The notes: a model not told the origin generated them from the letters alone. A stretch of 64,000 nucleotides of DNA from Flammeovirgaceae bacterium (GCA_021299455.1 JAJTGQ010000072.1:1-64000), one strand, 5' to 3'; positions 46,561 to 57,671 are shown, numbered from the stretch's first letter. Translations and numbers: made by a program.

Positions 46561-47202
46561 TTAATTTTTGATCTTTTGAATCAACATTAACCCATCGCGT
46601 AGTGGCAAGAGCATACAAGAAACACGGCCGTCTTTTGCTACTTTTTCGTTGAATGAGGCAATAGCCTGGGTATCCTTATCGAGTTTTTTCTGTATCACTT
46701 TTCCGCTCCAAAGCACATTGTCAGCAATAATAAAACCACCTACCTGTACTTTCTCAAATACGAGATCATAGTAAAGGCTATAATTCTCTTTATCTGCATC
46801 TATAAAGACCAAGTCGAACTGAGTATACAAAGTGGGTATCAATTGAGATGCATCGCCAATCAAGTAGTTTATTGCGCCACCTAATTTTGCCTCATCAAAA
46901 TAACCACGTACCCGAGTTTCCAGTTCTTCATTATTGTCAATCGTCACGATTTGCCCGCCCGACTGAAGACCTTCTGCCAGGCAAATCGCTGAATATCCGG
47001 TAAAGGTTCCAATTTCTAAAATCGCGGAAGGTTGGATCATCTTACTGATCATTGAAAGGAACCTACCTTGCAGATGACCAGACACCATGCGCGGCATCAG
47101 GATATCTGCCTGTGTATCCCGATAAATCTTTTTTAACAAATCAGATTCTACCGATGTGTGGGCTCGGGCATAGTTATCAATCTCGAGAGGTATAAACTCC
47201 AT
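46561..47202 (-). CDS. O-methyltransferase (class I SAM, COMT-like)
   Basis: AILEIGTFTGYSAICLAEGL, DLVFIDADKENYSLYYDL, IIADNVLWSGKV. Confidence 0.93.
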   Translation of the reverse strand: MEFIPLEIDNYARAHTSVESDLLKKIYRDTQADILMPRMVSGHLQGRFLSMISKMIQPSAILEIGTFTGYSAICLAEGLQSGGQIVTIDNNEELETRVRGYFDEAKLGGAINYLIGDASQLIPTLYTQFDLVFIDADKENYSLYYDLVFEKVQVGGFIIADNVLWSGKVIQKKLDKDTQAIASFNEKVAKDGRVSCMLLPLRDGLMLIQKIKN

Positions 47203-47206
47203 TCGT

Positions 47207-48445
47207 CTATTTGGGCTCCATGATCAAACAACTCAATTCATCTTCTTTAAACATCTCATTGGCAATTTGCTGAAGCTGATGTGCGGTTATCTCCTTTACT
47301 CTTCCTTGCAATTCTTCGAATGTGACTATCTTTTTTAAGTCCAATAAGTTGCGGGCCATCATCATCATAAAACTGATGTTGCTCTCTTCAGCCATCGCCA
47401 AGTGCCCCAGAATTTGCTCTTTGGAGGAGGCCAGTTGTTTTATACCAAGCGGCATATCGCGTAGTTTTTTCATCTCCACTTTCACCAGCTCAATACTTTT
47501 TTTCATTTGAGAAGGCTCGGTACCAAACGAGATCATAAAAATACCCGTATCTGTAAAGGGTACAAAGTGCGATCCTATTGAATACACAAATCCATACTTC
47601 TCGCGAAGTGCCAGATTCAGACGCGAATTCATTCCCGAACCACCTAGTATACTGGTGAGAACATAAAATGCACTTCGCTTTTCGTCAGTCACTTTGTAAG
47701 CAGGCCGCCCGATGGCACACCTCCCCTGCCTGACCTCACGCTTCAAGGCAAGGTCTTTTGCTTTGTAGTTTGTAAATTTTTTTCTTCTCTTTACCGATGC
47801 CACAGCCGGTATACGACCCAAGTATTTTTCAGCCAATTGGATGACCTTTTCCATCGAAATATTCCCAACGGATGAGAAGATGATTCGAGAAGTATCTAAG
47901 TGCTCTTTAACAAAGGATTTAAAATCGGTCCGCTTAAACTTGCTCACTGTCTTTTTTGTGCCTAGTATATTCATGCCAAGCGAGTGTCCAGAAAAAATGA
48001 GAGAGTCAAACTCATCCTGTAATGAATCTTCTGGGTCATCGTAATACATCGACATCTCTTCTAATATCACATGCCGCTCTTTTTCAATTTGCGCGGCCGG
48101 AAAAACAGAATCGAACGTGATGTCTGCCAGTAATTCAATGGCTCTTTCAAAATATTCATCGCGAAGGGAGGCGTAGAACATGATCTTCTCCTTATCGGTG
48201 AAGGCATTTAATTCTCCTCCCAAGGATTCCAATCGATTGAGGATATGGAAGGACTTTCTTTTTTTGGTGCCTTTGAACGCCATGTGCTCCCAGAAATGGG
48301 CGATGCCCTGGTTATCGGGACTCTCGTCTCTACTGCCTATATCGAGCATGATGCCACAATGAACAATCTTGGTGGAGGCAACCTGGTTGTGAACCACCCG
48401 GATTCCATTGGGTAATGTGTGGATTTCGTAATTTCTCATTTGCAC
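47207..48445 (-). CDS. M16 family metallopeptidase
   Basis: GIAHFWEHMAFKGTKKR (HxxEH), ERHVILEEMSMYYDDPED. Confidence 0.93.
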   Translation of the reverse strand: MQMRNYEIHTLPNGIRVVHNQVASTKIVHCGIMLDIGSRDESPDNQGIAHFWEHMAFKGTKKRKSFHILNRLESLGGELNAFTDKEKIMFYASLRDEYFERAIELLADITFDSVFPAAQIEKERHVILEEMSMYYDDPEDSLQDEFDSLIFSGHSLGMNILGTKKTVSKFKRTDFKSFVKEHLDTSRIIFSSVGNISMEKVIQLAEKYLGRIPAVASVKRRKKFTNYKAKDLALKREVRQGRCAIGRPAYKVTDEKRSAFYVLTSILGGSGMNSRLNLALREKYGFVYSIGSHFVPFTDTGIFMISFGTEPSQMKKSIELVKVEMKKLRDMPLGIKQLASSKEQILGHLAMAEESNISFMMMMARNLLDLKKIVTFEELQGRVKEITAHQLQQIANEMFKEDELSCLIMEPK

Positions 48446-48569
48446 GGCAAAGTTAGCAATTCAATGGTAGGCTGCGCCCAAAAATTTTCCCATCAACGAA
48501 CGATACCGACCGCTCGCGGGCATCAACTTTTAATGCGTGTCGATATTTTTTAAAATTGAGAGCTATTTT

Positions 48570-48586
48570 TTGGCACTACACTTGTA
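48570..48586 (+). promoter_or_regulatory. Sigma-54-like -24/-12 element TTGGCACTACACTTGTA
   Basis: GG-N10-GT geometry close to YTGGCACGRNNNTTGCW; the -12 C is T. Confidence 0.3.
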
Positions 48587-48599
48587 ACACCTTTCAACC

Positions 48600-48848
48600 A
48601 TGGAAACACAAAAAGTAAAAACCTGCTTCACCATTACATTTACCCCTGATCAATACCAACGCGCTGTGTCTTATGTAGAAGATATGAGCAAACACCCACA
48701 GCGGGTTTACTGGCAAGGCAAAGAGGGGAAATCAAAAGAAGAATTAGTCATTGAGCAAATTGCTCATCGCGTACTGTCGGGGTTTTACAACAACGAGCCG
48801 TTCAAAGCAGGCAAACAGATTGTGCGGATGGATAGCATGACGTATTAG
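48600..48848 (+). CDS. Small protein of unknown function
   Basis: 82 aa isolated plus-strand ORF in a non-overlapping position, ordinary codon composition. Confidence 0.65.
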   Translation: METQKVKTCFTITFTPDQYQRAVSYVEDMSKHPQRVYWQGKEGKSKEELVIEQIAHRVLSGFYNNEPFKAGKQIVRMDSMTY

Positions 48849-48865
48849 TCGACTCTTGCTGACGA

Positions 48866-49723
48866 CTAAATCCGATCGATCACTTTTTCAATCAGCGACT
48901 CCACTACTTTTGTGGAATCTTTTGAGAATTTGTTTTTCATCCGATTCGCGATAATCGCATTGACACTTAGCACGTCATGTCCCAGCAACCTACCCATTGC
49001 ATAGTAAGCGGCTGTTTCCATTTCAAAATTGGTAAGCCAAAACTCGCCTTTGTGATAGTAGTTCAAGTCTTCCAATAATTTCGGAAATCGAATAGGAACG
49101 CGTAGCTCTCTTCCTTGTGGGGCGTAAAAGCCAGGGCAAGTCACGGTGTTGCCCACCTGCATATCAAAAGCCAGTTGCTTGCGAAGCGTTTCAGAGCCTT
49201 GAGCTACATACGGCATAAACGGAAGGCCAATCTTTTTCTGAATATCGTGGGCCACGCCCGTCTCAAAGTCATCCATGGGCAAATCATAGAAATTCATGAG
49301 ATTATCAAAGCCCACGGCATAGTCCGAAACCAAATGAGAACCAACGGCAATATCTTCTTGCAAAGCCCCCGAGGTACCAATCCGAATAACCTTTAGCTTT
49401 TTCTTCTTCGCCTTGGGTTCTCGTGTTTTCAAATCGATGTTCACCAGGGCGTCCAACTCGGTAAAAAATATTTCAATGTTATCAGTTCCGATTCCTGTGC
49501 TGATTACAGTAATCTTTTTTTCATTATACTTGCCCACGTGAGTGATAAACTCTCGTTTGTTCATTTCAAACTCAACTTCATCAAATAGTTGACTTATCAT
49601 ATAAACCCGGCTAGGGTCTCCCACCGCAATAACAGTATCAGAAATATGCTTTGGTAAAAGATTGAGATGGTAGACGCTACCATCTTTATTCAGAATCAAA
49701 TCGGTCTCTGTGTATTTGGGCAT
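48866..49723 (-). CDS. Nucleoside phosphorylase (uridine phosphorylase-like)
   Basis: ITVISTGIGTDNIEIFFTELDAL, IRIGTSGALQEDIAVGSHLVSD, NFEMETAAYYAMGRLLGH. Confidence 0.9.
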   Translation of the reverse strand: MPKYTETDLILNKDGSVYHLNLLPKHISDTVIAVGDPSRVYMISQLFDEVEFEMNKREFITHVGKYNEKKITVISTGIGTDNIEIFFTELDALVNIDLKTREPKAKKKKLKVIRIGTSGALQEDIAVGSHLVSDYAVGFDNLMNFYDLPMDDFETGVAHDIQKKIGLPFMPYVAQGSETLRKQLAFDMQVGNTVTCPGFYAPQGRELRVPIRFPKLLEDLNYYHKGEFWLTNFEMETAAYYAMGRLLGHDVLSVNAIIANRMKNKFSKDSTKVVESLIEKVIDRI

Positions 49724-49734
49724 ATTCAGTTTAG

Positions 49735-50373
49735 TTATCGGCTTACCTTTTGTGCAGGATTTCCAAAAACGGTTTCTCCTGCTTTCACTGACGCTATCAC
49801 CACAGAACCAGCACCAATTCGTGCACCCTTTCCAATCGTCACTCCAGAAACGATCGTGACCCCGGAGCCGATAAATACTTCGTCTTCTATCTGCACACCA
49901 GAATTGATGTTTGAACCAGAGCCCACCTGCACCAAATCTCCCAAAGTGGCCTCAACACCTACCGACACATTAGCATGAATCAGGCAATAGCTTCCCATTT
50001 TTGCAGCCGGTGCCAGGTACGCTCCATAATCAATAAAGTTGCCATGGCCGATTTCTGCTTTGGGAGAAATAAATGACTTGGGGTGTACAGCATTCACGGG
50101 TTGTACGTGACGAACGTCTTTCAACACACTCACAATATTTTTTCTAAGCTTATTGTCATCAATGGCAATAAATGCCTCACACTTTTTACCAATCAACTTC
50201 AAAAAGCCATCGTCATCGGTATCACCTAATACCACCACTTCATCAATAATTAATTTATGTAGTTTCTTATCGTCATCTAAAAAACCATAAACAACTACGC
50301 CATTGTTTTCAAAAATATCTTTCGCAGCTCGGCCGAGCGCGTTTGCCCCAAAGATGATAACCGGATTCTCCAT
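49735..50373 (-). CDS. NeuD-like sugar O-acyltransferase (left-handed beta-helix)
   Basis: VIIFGANALGRAAKDIFE Rossmann-like N-terminus and hexapeptide repeats IHANVSVGVEATLGDLVQVGSGSNINSGV. Confidence 0.9.
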   Translation of the reverse strand: MENPVIIFGANALGRAAKDIFENNGVVVYGFLDDDKKLHKLIIDEVVVLGDTDDDGFLKLIGKKCEAFIAIDDNKLRKNIVSVLKDVRHVQPVNAVHPKSFISPKAEIGHGNFIDYGAYLAPAAKMGSYCLIHANVSVGVEATLGDLVQVGSGSNINSGVQIEDEVFIGSGVTIVSGVTIGKGARIGAGSVVIASVKAGETVFGNPAQKVSR

Positions 50374-50398
50374 GGTACAAAGGTAGGGATTGATCGAA

Positions 50399-51655
50399 CT
50401 ACTTGGTAAGAAAAGAAAGGCGATTCATCAAATAGTTAAGCAATGGATTGCGGAAAGAAAAAACAAAAATCATAAACGGGAGAAATCCCACCCGATAGCG
50501 CGAGAGTGTGCCAAAATTGGGTGTCGACAACGCGAGAAATACACAAAGCACGACCGAAAAAACAAAAAGAGGAATGACAAATGGAGGGCTTTTCTTTCGG
50601 GCAGATGCCAAATAGGAAACAGCTAATACAAAAATGATCAGATTTTCCAGGGAGGCGAGTGCTGATGGAAGGCCACTGGCCTCAAAAGGCAATGGCCTGA
50701 ACAGGGCAGAGAACAAAGCCCACGGAGAATTAAGCGCCATACTCACAACAGTAGGCTCAAGGTTATAATAATGAATATAGTTATTGCTTTTTGATTGCAA
50801 AACGGACAGGTCATGGTTAGAAACGATTACCTCCATTACCCGCTCAAGGTGAAAATTAGGGTGAGCAAAACTTGCCGCTGCAGCAAGCAACAGAAACACA
50901 CCGAGCCAACCTAAACCTGATTTACGCTGCGAAATTTTTCTATTCTTGGTTAAAATGAAAACAAACAAAGACGAGAACCAGGCAGCAATAATAATACCCA
51001 ACCAATAGTATTTGATCGACCAACCTATCCAAACAGAAAAAAACACCAACGCCCATTGTACAAGGTGCACTTTTGCACCATACAAAAGTCGAATGAGTAT
51101 AGCTGTTAGATAATAAACTGCGGCCATTGCCAACGTTTCCTTCAACAAACCGGAAGACCAAAAAAGTATCGATGGAAATAAAAAAATGGCTAACGCTGCT
51201 GCTCGGGTTGAGTCCGGGGCGAATCTTCTCAGTTGAATAAACAAAAACCAGCTTGAAAAAAATGAAACCAACGAAAAATAGGAAGCGGTTACCCAATAAT
51301 TGTTGCCTGAAACTAAATTCAAGAGACTGACTATTTTTACAAAAAGAAACGAGCGGTCATGCACATATAAAAAATGTGTAACCGTACTTGTGTCGTTGCT
51401 AGCCAGGAATAGATCCCAAAATTGAGAAAAGACAGACGTTGCAAGAAGAGATAACTTTTTTGCTTCCTCAAAATAAGTCCATGTGTCTCCTCCCGGATAG
51501 TAGTACGTATACACGAGCCCAAGCGATAGGGCAGCCAACCACTTGATAAAAAAAGCGAACCAATAAAATTTCTGCAGGTCGACCCCAAACGAACGCTGGA
51601 AACCGATGGCAAAGCCAATGATCGCTATACAATTTACGATTAATAGAGCACTCAT
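50399..51655 (-). CDS. Polytopic membrane protein of unknown function
   Basis: Many TM segments; start MSALLIVNC at 51655 overlaps the upstream stop (ATGA). Confidence 0.72.
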   Translation of the reverse strand: MSALLIVNCIAIIGFAIGFQRSFGVDLQKFYWFAFFIKWLAALSLGLVYTYYYPGGDTWTYFEEAKKLSLLATSVFSQFWDLFLASNDTSTVTHFLYVHDRSFLFVKIVSLLNLVSGNNYWVTASYFSLVSFFSSWFLFIQLRRFAPDSTRAAALAIFLFPSILFWSSGLLKETLAMAAVYYLTAILIRLLYGAKVHLVQWALVFFSVWIGWSIKYYWLGIIIAAWFSSLFVFILTKNRKISQRKSGLGWLGVFLLLAAAASFAHPNFHLERVMEVIVSNHDLSVLQSKSNNYIHYYNLEPTVVSMALNSPWALFSALFRPLPFEASGLPSALASLENLIIFVLAVSYLASARKKSPPFVIPLFVFSVVLCVFLALSTPNFGTLSRYRVGFLPFMIFVFSFRNPLLNYLMNRLSFLTK

Positions 51656-52938
51656 TGAGGACGAAGGAGTGACGCACCAACCACACAATTGAGGCAATCT
51701 CGTTTCTGGCAAAGGGTATTGTATTGTTCGATCAATGCCTGTGAATCAAACGAAGATTGTAGTGACATGCCAAGACCCGACCATATTTTAGTGATCTTAT
51801 TTACTTCTGCGGGGATGTGCTGAAGAATTTCCATGGCGCGATCAACATACCGCTGATCATCTTTGGCCTTTCCATACGCCACCCACAAAGGAACAATCGT
51901 GTTGATGATCACGTTCTCTTTCGATGCCTGCCCGAACGAGTGAATTTTTGTTTTCGATTTTCGGGCAAAATGAAAATGAGAATGCCAATAAACCGAGGGC
52001 GAACACGATAAAACAGATTGCAATTTAACAAATGAATCTGCCTCGATGAATGTCGGGAAAAGACTCTTTTCCGATGCCATCAGTGAAGCAAATTGTGCAA
52101 TGCGAAGCGTGGGAAAGTTGGCAGGCCGCAAACGAAGGAACTTCCATTGAGCCGTGGAAAGACGGGAATCGTAGATCGAATATTTTTTGGAAAGAAATAG
52201 ATATTCTTCAAACAATGCCGTGACATATTCATCCTTCGTTTTTGTTTCCAGCATGCCTGCCTGGCCAAACAGCAACGCCTCCAACTGTAATAAATTAGAA
52301 GAGTGCTTTGCAATAATTTTATAAGGAAGGGATTTTGCCAATTGAAAGAAAGATTCGCTGTTAATTTTAAATCCGAAGTTTCTGGCTAAAAGCTGATAGG
52401 CGGTTTCTTGCCAATCGCCTCCGTTGGATTGCAATACCTGCTGCGCCTCGTGGGCTTTATATTCCAGCCTTTTCAAAAGCGATTTTTCTACCATCGACAA
52501 CTTGATCAATTCATCGGCAGACTGAAATGATTTTTCGCAGGGAATGACGGTGCCACTGGTAATCAGTTTTCGGTAGGCCTTCAACAACGATTCATCTACC
52601 CGATCCTTCAATTCAATGGTTGGAATAACCGACCCATCCATTCTTGTGATTACTTCATCTCCTTCCCAAACCACGTGAAGGATCACGTTTTCATACGCCT
52701 TGTCTTGAGTGTGTGAATGCGCTATCCAATCGGAAGCTTTCTGATGTATCTCCACATTCCCCACCCAATCAAGGTCACCGATACGAATCTTGGCACCCGA
52801 AAAATCTGGACCGGCATTCGTATTGAGCCAACCGGTTTTAAATATCGATACTTGCTCACCCTGCTGTGTTTCCAGATTGGCTTTATCGAAATATTGGAAT
52901 TGCCAGATATAGTGCAGAAAAGATTCGTTCATTGCCAT
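51652..52938 (-). CDS. DUF2851-like protein
   Basis: MNESFLHYIWQFQYFDKANL, GWLNTNAGPDFSGAKIRIGDLDWVGNVEIHQKASDW. Confidence 0.85.
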   Translation of the reverse strand: MAMNESFLHYIWQFQYFDKANLETQQGEQVSIFKTGWLNTNAGPDFSGAKIRIGDLDWVGNVEIHQKASDWIAHSHTQDKAYENVILHVVWEGDEVITRMDGSVIPTIELKDRVDESLLKAYRKLITSGTVIPCEKSFQSADELIKLSMVEKSLLKRLEYKAHEAQQVLQSNGGDWQETAYQLLARNFGFKINSESFFQLAKSLPYKIIAKHSSNLLQLEALLFGQAGMLETKTKDEYVTALFEEYLFLSKKYSIYDSRLSTAQWKFLRLRPANFPTLRIAQFASLMASEKSLFPTFIEADSFVKLQSVLSCSPSVYWHSHFHFARKSKTKIHSFGQASKENVIINTIVPLWVAYGKAKDDQRYVDRAMEILQHIPAEVNKITKIWSGLGMSLQSSFDSQALIEQYNTLCQKRDCLNCVVGASLLRPQ

Positions 52939-53012
52939 GTATCCATGACAAGCTACTACATAAAATAATACGAATCAATGTAGAAGCCATCTCAAAAATC
53001 AATTTCAATGGC

Positions 53013-53033
53013 AGCCTGAGCTTGTCGAAGGCT
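53013..53033. repeat. Dispersed intergenic repeat AGCCTGAGCTTGTCGAAGGCT
   Basis: Word recalled as a recurrent intergenic repeat; a shadow ORF reads SLSLSKA through it. Confidence 0.65.
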
Positions 53034-53107
53034 ACTTCGATTTCACAAAGCTGGTTTCGGCATACTCAACTTGATAATCTGCTATTTTTGGGAGGGCTTG
53101 TGGATAC

Positions 53108-53926
53108 CTATCTCACGTATTTATGGAGATAATGGCTCATTTCGTCCTGAACTTTTTTAGCCGCTGCCGTTGCCGCTTCAGCGAAATCTTCACCGGCAGA
53201 TGCGTAGATAATTGAACGGGACGAATTCACCAGAAGACCGCACTGCGCATTCAACCCGGCCTTTGACACAGCCTCTAAATCTCCGCCTTGAGTGCCCACG
53301 CCCGGAACCAAAAAAAAGTAATCGGGGGCGAGTGCCCGAATGGCTCCAATTTTATCGGCATGCGTTGCCCCCACCACGTACATCATCTTGTCGGGGGTTG
53401 CCCACCGCTGCGAGGCAAAGATCACTTCCTGAAAAAGGTATTTTCCGTCTTGCGTTTCAATGAGCTGAAAGTCTGTACTACCTGGATTAGAGGTATGTAC
53501 CAATAAAATCGTCCACTTGCCTTCAAATTCCAAAAATGGCCTCACCGAATCTTCGCCCATATAAGGCGCCACTGTGAGCGCGTCAAAATCCATTTGCTGG
53601 AAAAAAGCTTTTGCGTAAAGTGTAGAGGTGTTTCCAATGTCACCTCGCTTAGCATCCGCTATCGTAAAACATTCTTTGGGAATATATTCTAAAGTGCGTT
53701 GCAAACTCTCCCAGCCTTTATAGCCCGATGCTTCGTAAAACGCGATATTGGGTTTATAGGCTACGCAGTAATCTTTCGTGGCGTCAATAATTTTTTTATT
53801 GAATTCAAAGATGGGATCAGGTAACCGAAGCAAATGCTTCGGTATCTTTTCAAGGTCGGTATCTAGTCCAACACACAGGTAAGACTGCTTTTTTTTAATT
53901 TGTTCGAAAAGCTGATCGCGGGTCAT
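53108..53926 (-). CDS. pyrF: Orotidine-5'-phosphate decarboxylase
   Basis: [40 protein letters not shown]. Confidence 0.96.
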   Translation of the reverse strand: MTRDQLFEQIKKKQSYLCVGLDTDLEKIPKHLLRLPDPIFEFNKKIIDATKDYCVAYKPNIAFYEASGYKGWESLQRTLEYIPKECFTIADAKRGDIGNTSTLYAKAFFQQMDFDALTVAPYMGEDSVRPFLEFEGKWTILLVHTSNPGSTDFQLIETQDGKYLFQEVIFASQRWATPDKMMYVVGATHADKIGAIRALAPDYFFLVPGVGTQGGDLEAVSKAGLNAQCGLLVNSSRSIIYASAGEDFAEAATAAAKKVQDEMSHYLHKYVR

Positions 53927-53946
53927 ACTAAAAAGTAGTCTGCATC

Positions 53947-54603
53947 CTATCGTACGTCAATAATTTCCACACCAGGATACTTTTTAGGATCGAAGCTAAA
54001 AAAGGTATCATCTATCTTCAAATTGGGAGTAAACTTAGTGATCACATACTTGTACCTATTGCCTGACTTGTCAAACATCGTCCAGCTCTGGATACTCTTG
54101 TCCTTCTTGGCAATCATCATTTTTATCTTGAAGTATTGGGCATTTTTCTTTTCGGGCACGAGGTCGATTTCCTCATACACCTGACCCCCTTCTGTCTTTT
54201 CTCCCAAAAAAAGATACCGGAAACCCTTTTTATAAATATCAAAAATCTTTACCGGATTTATATCATCTGAATTTGGGTCAAAGTTATCGATGTTGACTTC
54301 CTTTGCCGAAGGGAGATAAGTCCACACGGTAGTACCATTATTGACAATCTCCTGATCGTCCAACAACAATCTAAATTTCTCACCCTTGACTGTGATCTTG
54401 CCTTTCACTTCTTCTTTTACTCCTTCTGTTTCATTGGTCATCAAGGTGGCGAGACTGGCTTCAAAGTTGGCAATCGACTTGTATTTTTTGCTCATTGCTT
54501 CCAAAATCTCCAATGCCTTTGGATCATATTGAGCCATTAGTAATTTTCCAAAAACCAGAAAGGCAGCCAGTAAAACAAACTTTTTCATTGCCATAAAATT
54601 CAA
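53947..54603 (-). CDS. lolA: Outer membrane lipoprotein carrier protein LolA-like
   Basis: Signal peptide; [37 protein letters not shown]. Confidence 0.88.
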   Translation of the reverse strand: MNFMAMKKFVLLAAFLVFGKLLMAQYDPKALEILEAMSKKYKSIANFEASLATLMTNETEGVKEEVKGKITVKGEKFRLLLDDQEIVNNGTTVWTYLPSAKEVNIDNFDPNSDDINPVKIFDIYKKGFRYLFLGEKTEGGQVYEEIDLVPEKKNAQYFKIKMMIAKKDKSIQSWTMFDKSGNRYKYVITKFTPNLKIDDTFFSFDPKKYPGVEIIDVR

Positions 54604-54604
54604 G

Positions 54605-57055
54605 TTAACTATGTCGTTCTTTCAAATCAGTCAATAATTGTTCCAAACTCATTTCATCTTTGATTAAAACTTCACGCGCCTTTGACCCTTCAAAAGGCCC
54701 CACTATTTCTGCGGCTTCCAGCTGATCTATCAGGCGACCGGCACGGTTGTAGCCCAATTTCAATTTTCGCTGGATCAATGACGTACTTCCTTGTTGATGC
54801 ATGACGATCAACCTAGCTGCCTCTTCAAATAGGGCATCCCGTTCGGATAAATCTACTGAATTTGCTCCCCCATCATCTTCGCCTTCGAATTCCGGCAACA
54901 TATAAGCCGAATCGTAGCCGCGTTGTGAACCGATAAACTCACACACTTTTTCTATTTCTGGTGTATCTACAAACGGACTTTGCAAGCGTATTACGTCCGA
55001 TCCATTAGAAAACAGCATATCGCCCATCCCAACGAGTTGGTCGGCACCACCCGAGTCTAAAATAGTACGCGAATCTACTTTTGAAGTAACACGAAAAGAC
55101 AATCGCGCAGGGAAATTTGCTTTGATCACCCCGGTGATAACATTAACAGAAGGGCGTTGAGTAGCGACTACCAAATGAATACCGATAGCGCGTGCCAGTT
55201 GAGCTAACCTAGCGATGGGGGTTTCAACTTCTTTGCCAGCGGTCATCATTAAATCGGCCAACTCATCAATTATCAAAACGATATAAGGCAAAAAACGATG
55301 ACCTTCTTTCGGGTTGAGTTTTCGGGAAATAAACTTCGCGTTATATTCTTTCAGATTTCTGGCTCCGGCATCTTTCAAAATTTCATACCGGTTCTCCATT
55401 TCGATACACAGGGAGTTAAGCGTATACACCACTTTCTTTGTGTCTGTGATAATTGCCTCTTCGCTATTGGGAAGCTTGGCCAGATAGTGTCGCTCAATTT
55501 TACTAAACAATGACATCTCCACTTTTTTTGGATCGACCAACACAAACTTCAGTTGGCTGGGGTGCATTTTGTAAAGAAGCGAGGTAAGAATAACATTAAG
55601 TCCTACTGATTTTCCCTGGCCTGTCGCCCCTGCTACCAGCAAGTGAGGCATTTTCGCCAAATCAATGACCAGCAATTCGTTTGAGATTGTCTTCCCTATT
55701 GCAATGGGCAAGTCTTTGTCCGATTTTTGAAACCGCTCTGAAGCTAACACTGATCGAATACTAACCATTTCACGGTTTTTGTTCGGCACCTCTATACCAA
55801 TTGTACCCTTGCCTGGAATGGGTGCAATGATGCGGATACCGAGCGCAGATAAACTCAGCGCAATGTCATCCTCCAGGTTTTTAATTCGTGAAATTTTTAT
55901 TCCCGCCTCAGGGACAATCTCATACAAAGTAACGGTAGGCCCAATGGTTGCCTTGATGCTTTGTATACCAATTTTGAAATTGGTAAGCGTTGCCAATATT
56001 TTGTCTTTATTTTGATTGAGCTCCTCTTGACTTACCTGGACTTTCCCAACTTCGTACTCGTTTAATAGATCGATGGGTGGGAACTTGTAGTTACTCAGCT
56101 CAAGTGTGGGATCATACAAACCTTGTGCCTCCACCAATTTCTCAGCTAAGGCATCCGTTTCCAAGACTGGCTCTTCAATAGTAAAAAGTGGTTCTTCTTT
56201 TTCGATTCTCGGGGGTTCTACTTCCAATAGAATATCCTGAATTGGCTTCGCAACTTCAGGCTTGCTTTCAAATAAAACAGGTTCAGGTTCTTCGTCTGCA
56301 AGCGTAGGCCAATGGTCCCGATCATCTGTATAGGTTGGCTCAACCCGATCATCATCGGTTGATGCCAGTGCTGCGTTGCCCATAGGCTTTGGATCTTTTA
56401 CGTGAAAAGCGTTGATGGCTGTTACGTTGAAATAATAAATAATGAAAACAAACAAGCTTAACACCAATAGTAAAAACGTTCCCCACCCAAAAAGGCTGTC
56501 TGCTATTTTAGACAACTCATAGCCCAACCCACCACTCAAAAAACTAATTTCATTGACGCCCGCAAGACTATGTGTGAGATAGCCCAAAAGCAGGCTGAGC
56601 CACAAGCCGGAAAATGTGGAGAATACAAAAACTGAAAACACAGACACAAGTTCTCTCTTGAAAACCATTTTGAAGCCAAGAAGAAAAAGAATGGGCGGAA
56701 TAAAGAAGGCAGAAATACCCATCCACTTGAAAACCAAATAATGGCTTGTCACCGCACCGTATAAACCCAACCAATTTTCAGCCTCTTTGCCAGAGTCTAG
56801 AAGAGTAGTGGACCAAAGAGCTTCAACAACACTTTGATCGGACTTTCCGGTGAATAAATAAGACAAAAATGCGGTGAACAAATAAACCGCTGATATGATC
56901 AGGAAGAAGCCAAGGGCTAACCCCAGGCGAGGATCTTGAAAAAAGGAAAAACTGAATTTACTTTTCGGCTTAGTAGCCTTAGGCTTCTTTTCCTTTTCGG
57001 GTTTCTTAAATGTATTGGACTTGTAGGTATTTTCGGCCATCTCAGAATTGCGCAA
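54605..57055 (-). CDS. ftsK: DNA translocase FtsK
   Basis: N-terminal TM region; PHLLVAGATGQGKSVGLN, VLIIDELADLMMTAGKEVE, GMGDMLF and C-terminal gamma-like winged helix. Confidence 0.96.
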   Translation of the reverse strand: MRNSEMAENTYKSNTFKKPEKEKKPKATKPKSKFSFSFFQDPRLGLALGFFLIISAVYLFTAFLSYLFTGKSDQSVVEALWSTTLLDSGKEAENWLGLYGAVTSHYLVFKWMGISAFFIPPILFLLGFKMVFKRELVSVFSVFVFSTFSGLWLSLLLGYLTHSLAGVNEISFLSGGLGYELSKIADSLFGWGTFLLLVLSLFVFIIYYFNVTAINAFHVKDPKPMGNAALASTDDDRVEPTYTDDRDHWPTLADEEPEPVLFESKPEVAKPIQDILLEVEPPRIEKEEPLFTIEEPVLETDALAEKLVEAQGLYDPTLELSNYKFPPIDLLNEYEVGKVQVSQEELNQNKDKILATLTNFKIGIQSIKATIGPTVTLYEIVPEAGIKISRIKNLEDDIALSLSALGIRIIAPIPGKGTIGIEVPNKNREMVSIRSVLASERFQKSDKDLPIAIGKTISNELLVIDLAKMPHLLVAGATGQGKSVGLNVILTSLLYKMHPSQLKFVLVDPKKVEMSLFSKIERHYLAKLPNSEEAIITDTKKVVYTLNSLCIEMENRYEILKDAGARNLKEYNAKFISRKLNPKEGHRFLPYIVLIIDELADLMMTAGKEVETPIARLAQLARAIGIHLVVATQRPSVNVITGVIKANFPARLSFRVTSKVDSRTILDSGGADQLVGMGDMLFSNGSDVIRLQSPFVDTPEIEKVCEFIGSQRGYDSAYMLPEFEGEDDGGANSVDLSERDALFEEAARLIVMHQQGSTSLIQRKLKLGYNRAGRLIDQLEAAEIVGPFEGSKAREVLIKDEMSLEQLLTDLKERHS

Positions 57056-57161
57056 AAATAACCAAATAACAGGAAACTTTCGAACTTATTTAGCGATCAC
57101 GGGCTCGCTCAAACCACTGTAAAACTTCGAAGAAAATTTCCCACCGACTAGTTTAACGCTT

Positions 57162-57671
57162 TTACGGCATTGCCCCACTCTTTTGAAACAGTTGTAAAAA
57201 TGGAATTGCTCGACCAAAATCCAACTCCCATTTCAGCAACAATCCATTGGCAATTAACGCCAACACAATCATCAAAAGAAGATAGAAGCGAAAGTGTTTC
57301 TTATCTAGAAAAGAGAACAAAGACAAAGCAACGGGCACAATTGCAACAGCAAAAGGAAACAAGGGAAAGATGACAAGCCCAATAACTCCGATGCTAACCG
57401 AAAGTAAATGACCCATCCGAAAAAGAAGTTGTTGTTTGTCCTGGCTATTCAACAATCCGGCCACTCCAAATAGGACATACGCATCCAATGGCAGCAGTAT
57501 AGCCAACCCGATAATACCAAAACCCCACGTGCCACCATTCGTGCTAATCGTTTTGATCGTCAATGGTATTGCCACCAAAATAGAAAGAAGGATTAGTGCA
57601 ACACCTGCCCATTTGTTGATTGATTTTATTTGTTCCTCGATTGCAGACATTACCTTTGGCTTATACCACAA
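57162..57671 (-). CDS. Membrane protein of unknown function
   Basis: 169 aa, multiple hydrophobic segments. Confidence 0.68.
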   Translation of the reverse strand: MWYKPKVMSAIEEQIKSINKWAGVALILLSILVAIPLTIKTISTNGGTWGFGIIGLAILLPLDAYVLFGVAGLLNSQDKQQLLFRMGHLLSVSIGVIGLVIFPLFPFAVAIVPVALSLFSFLDKKHFRFYLLLMIVLALIANGLLLKWELDFGRAIPFLQLFQKSGAMP

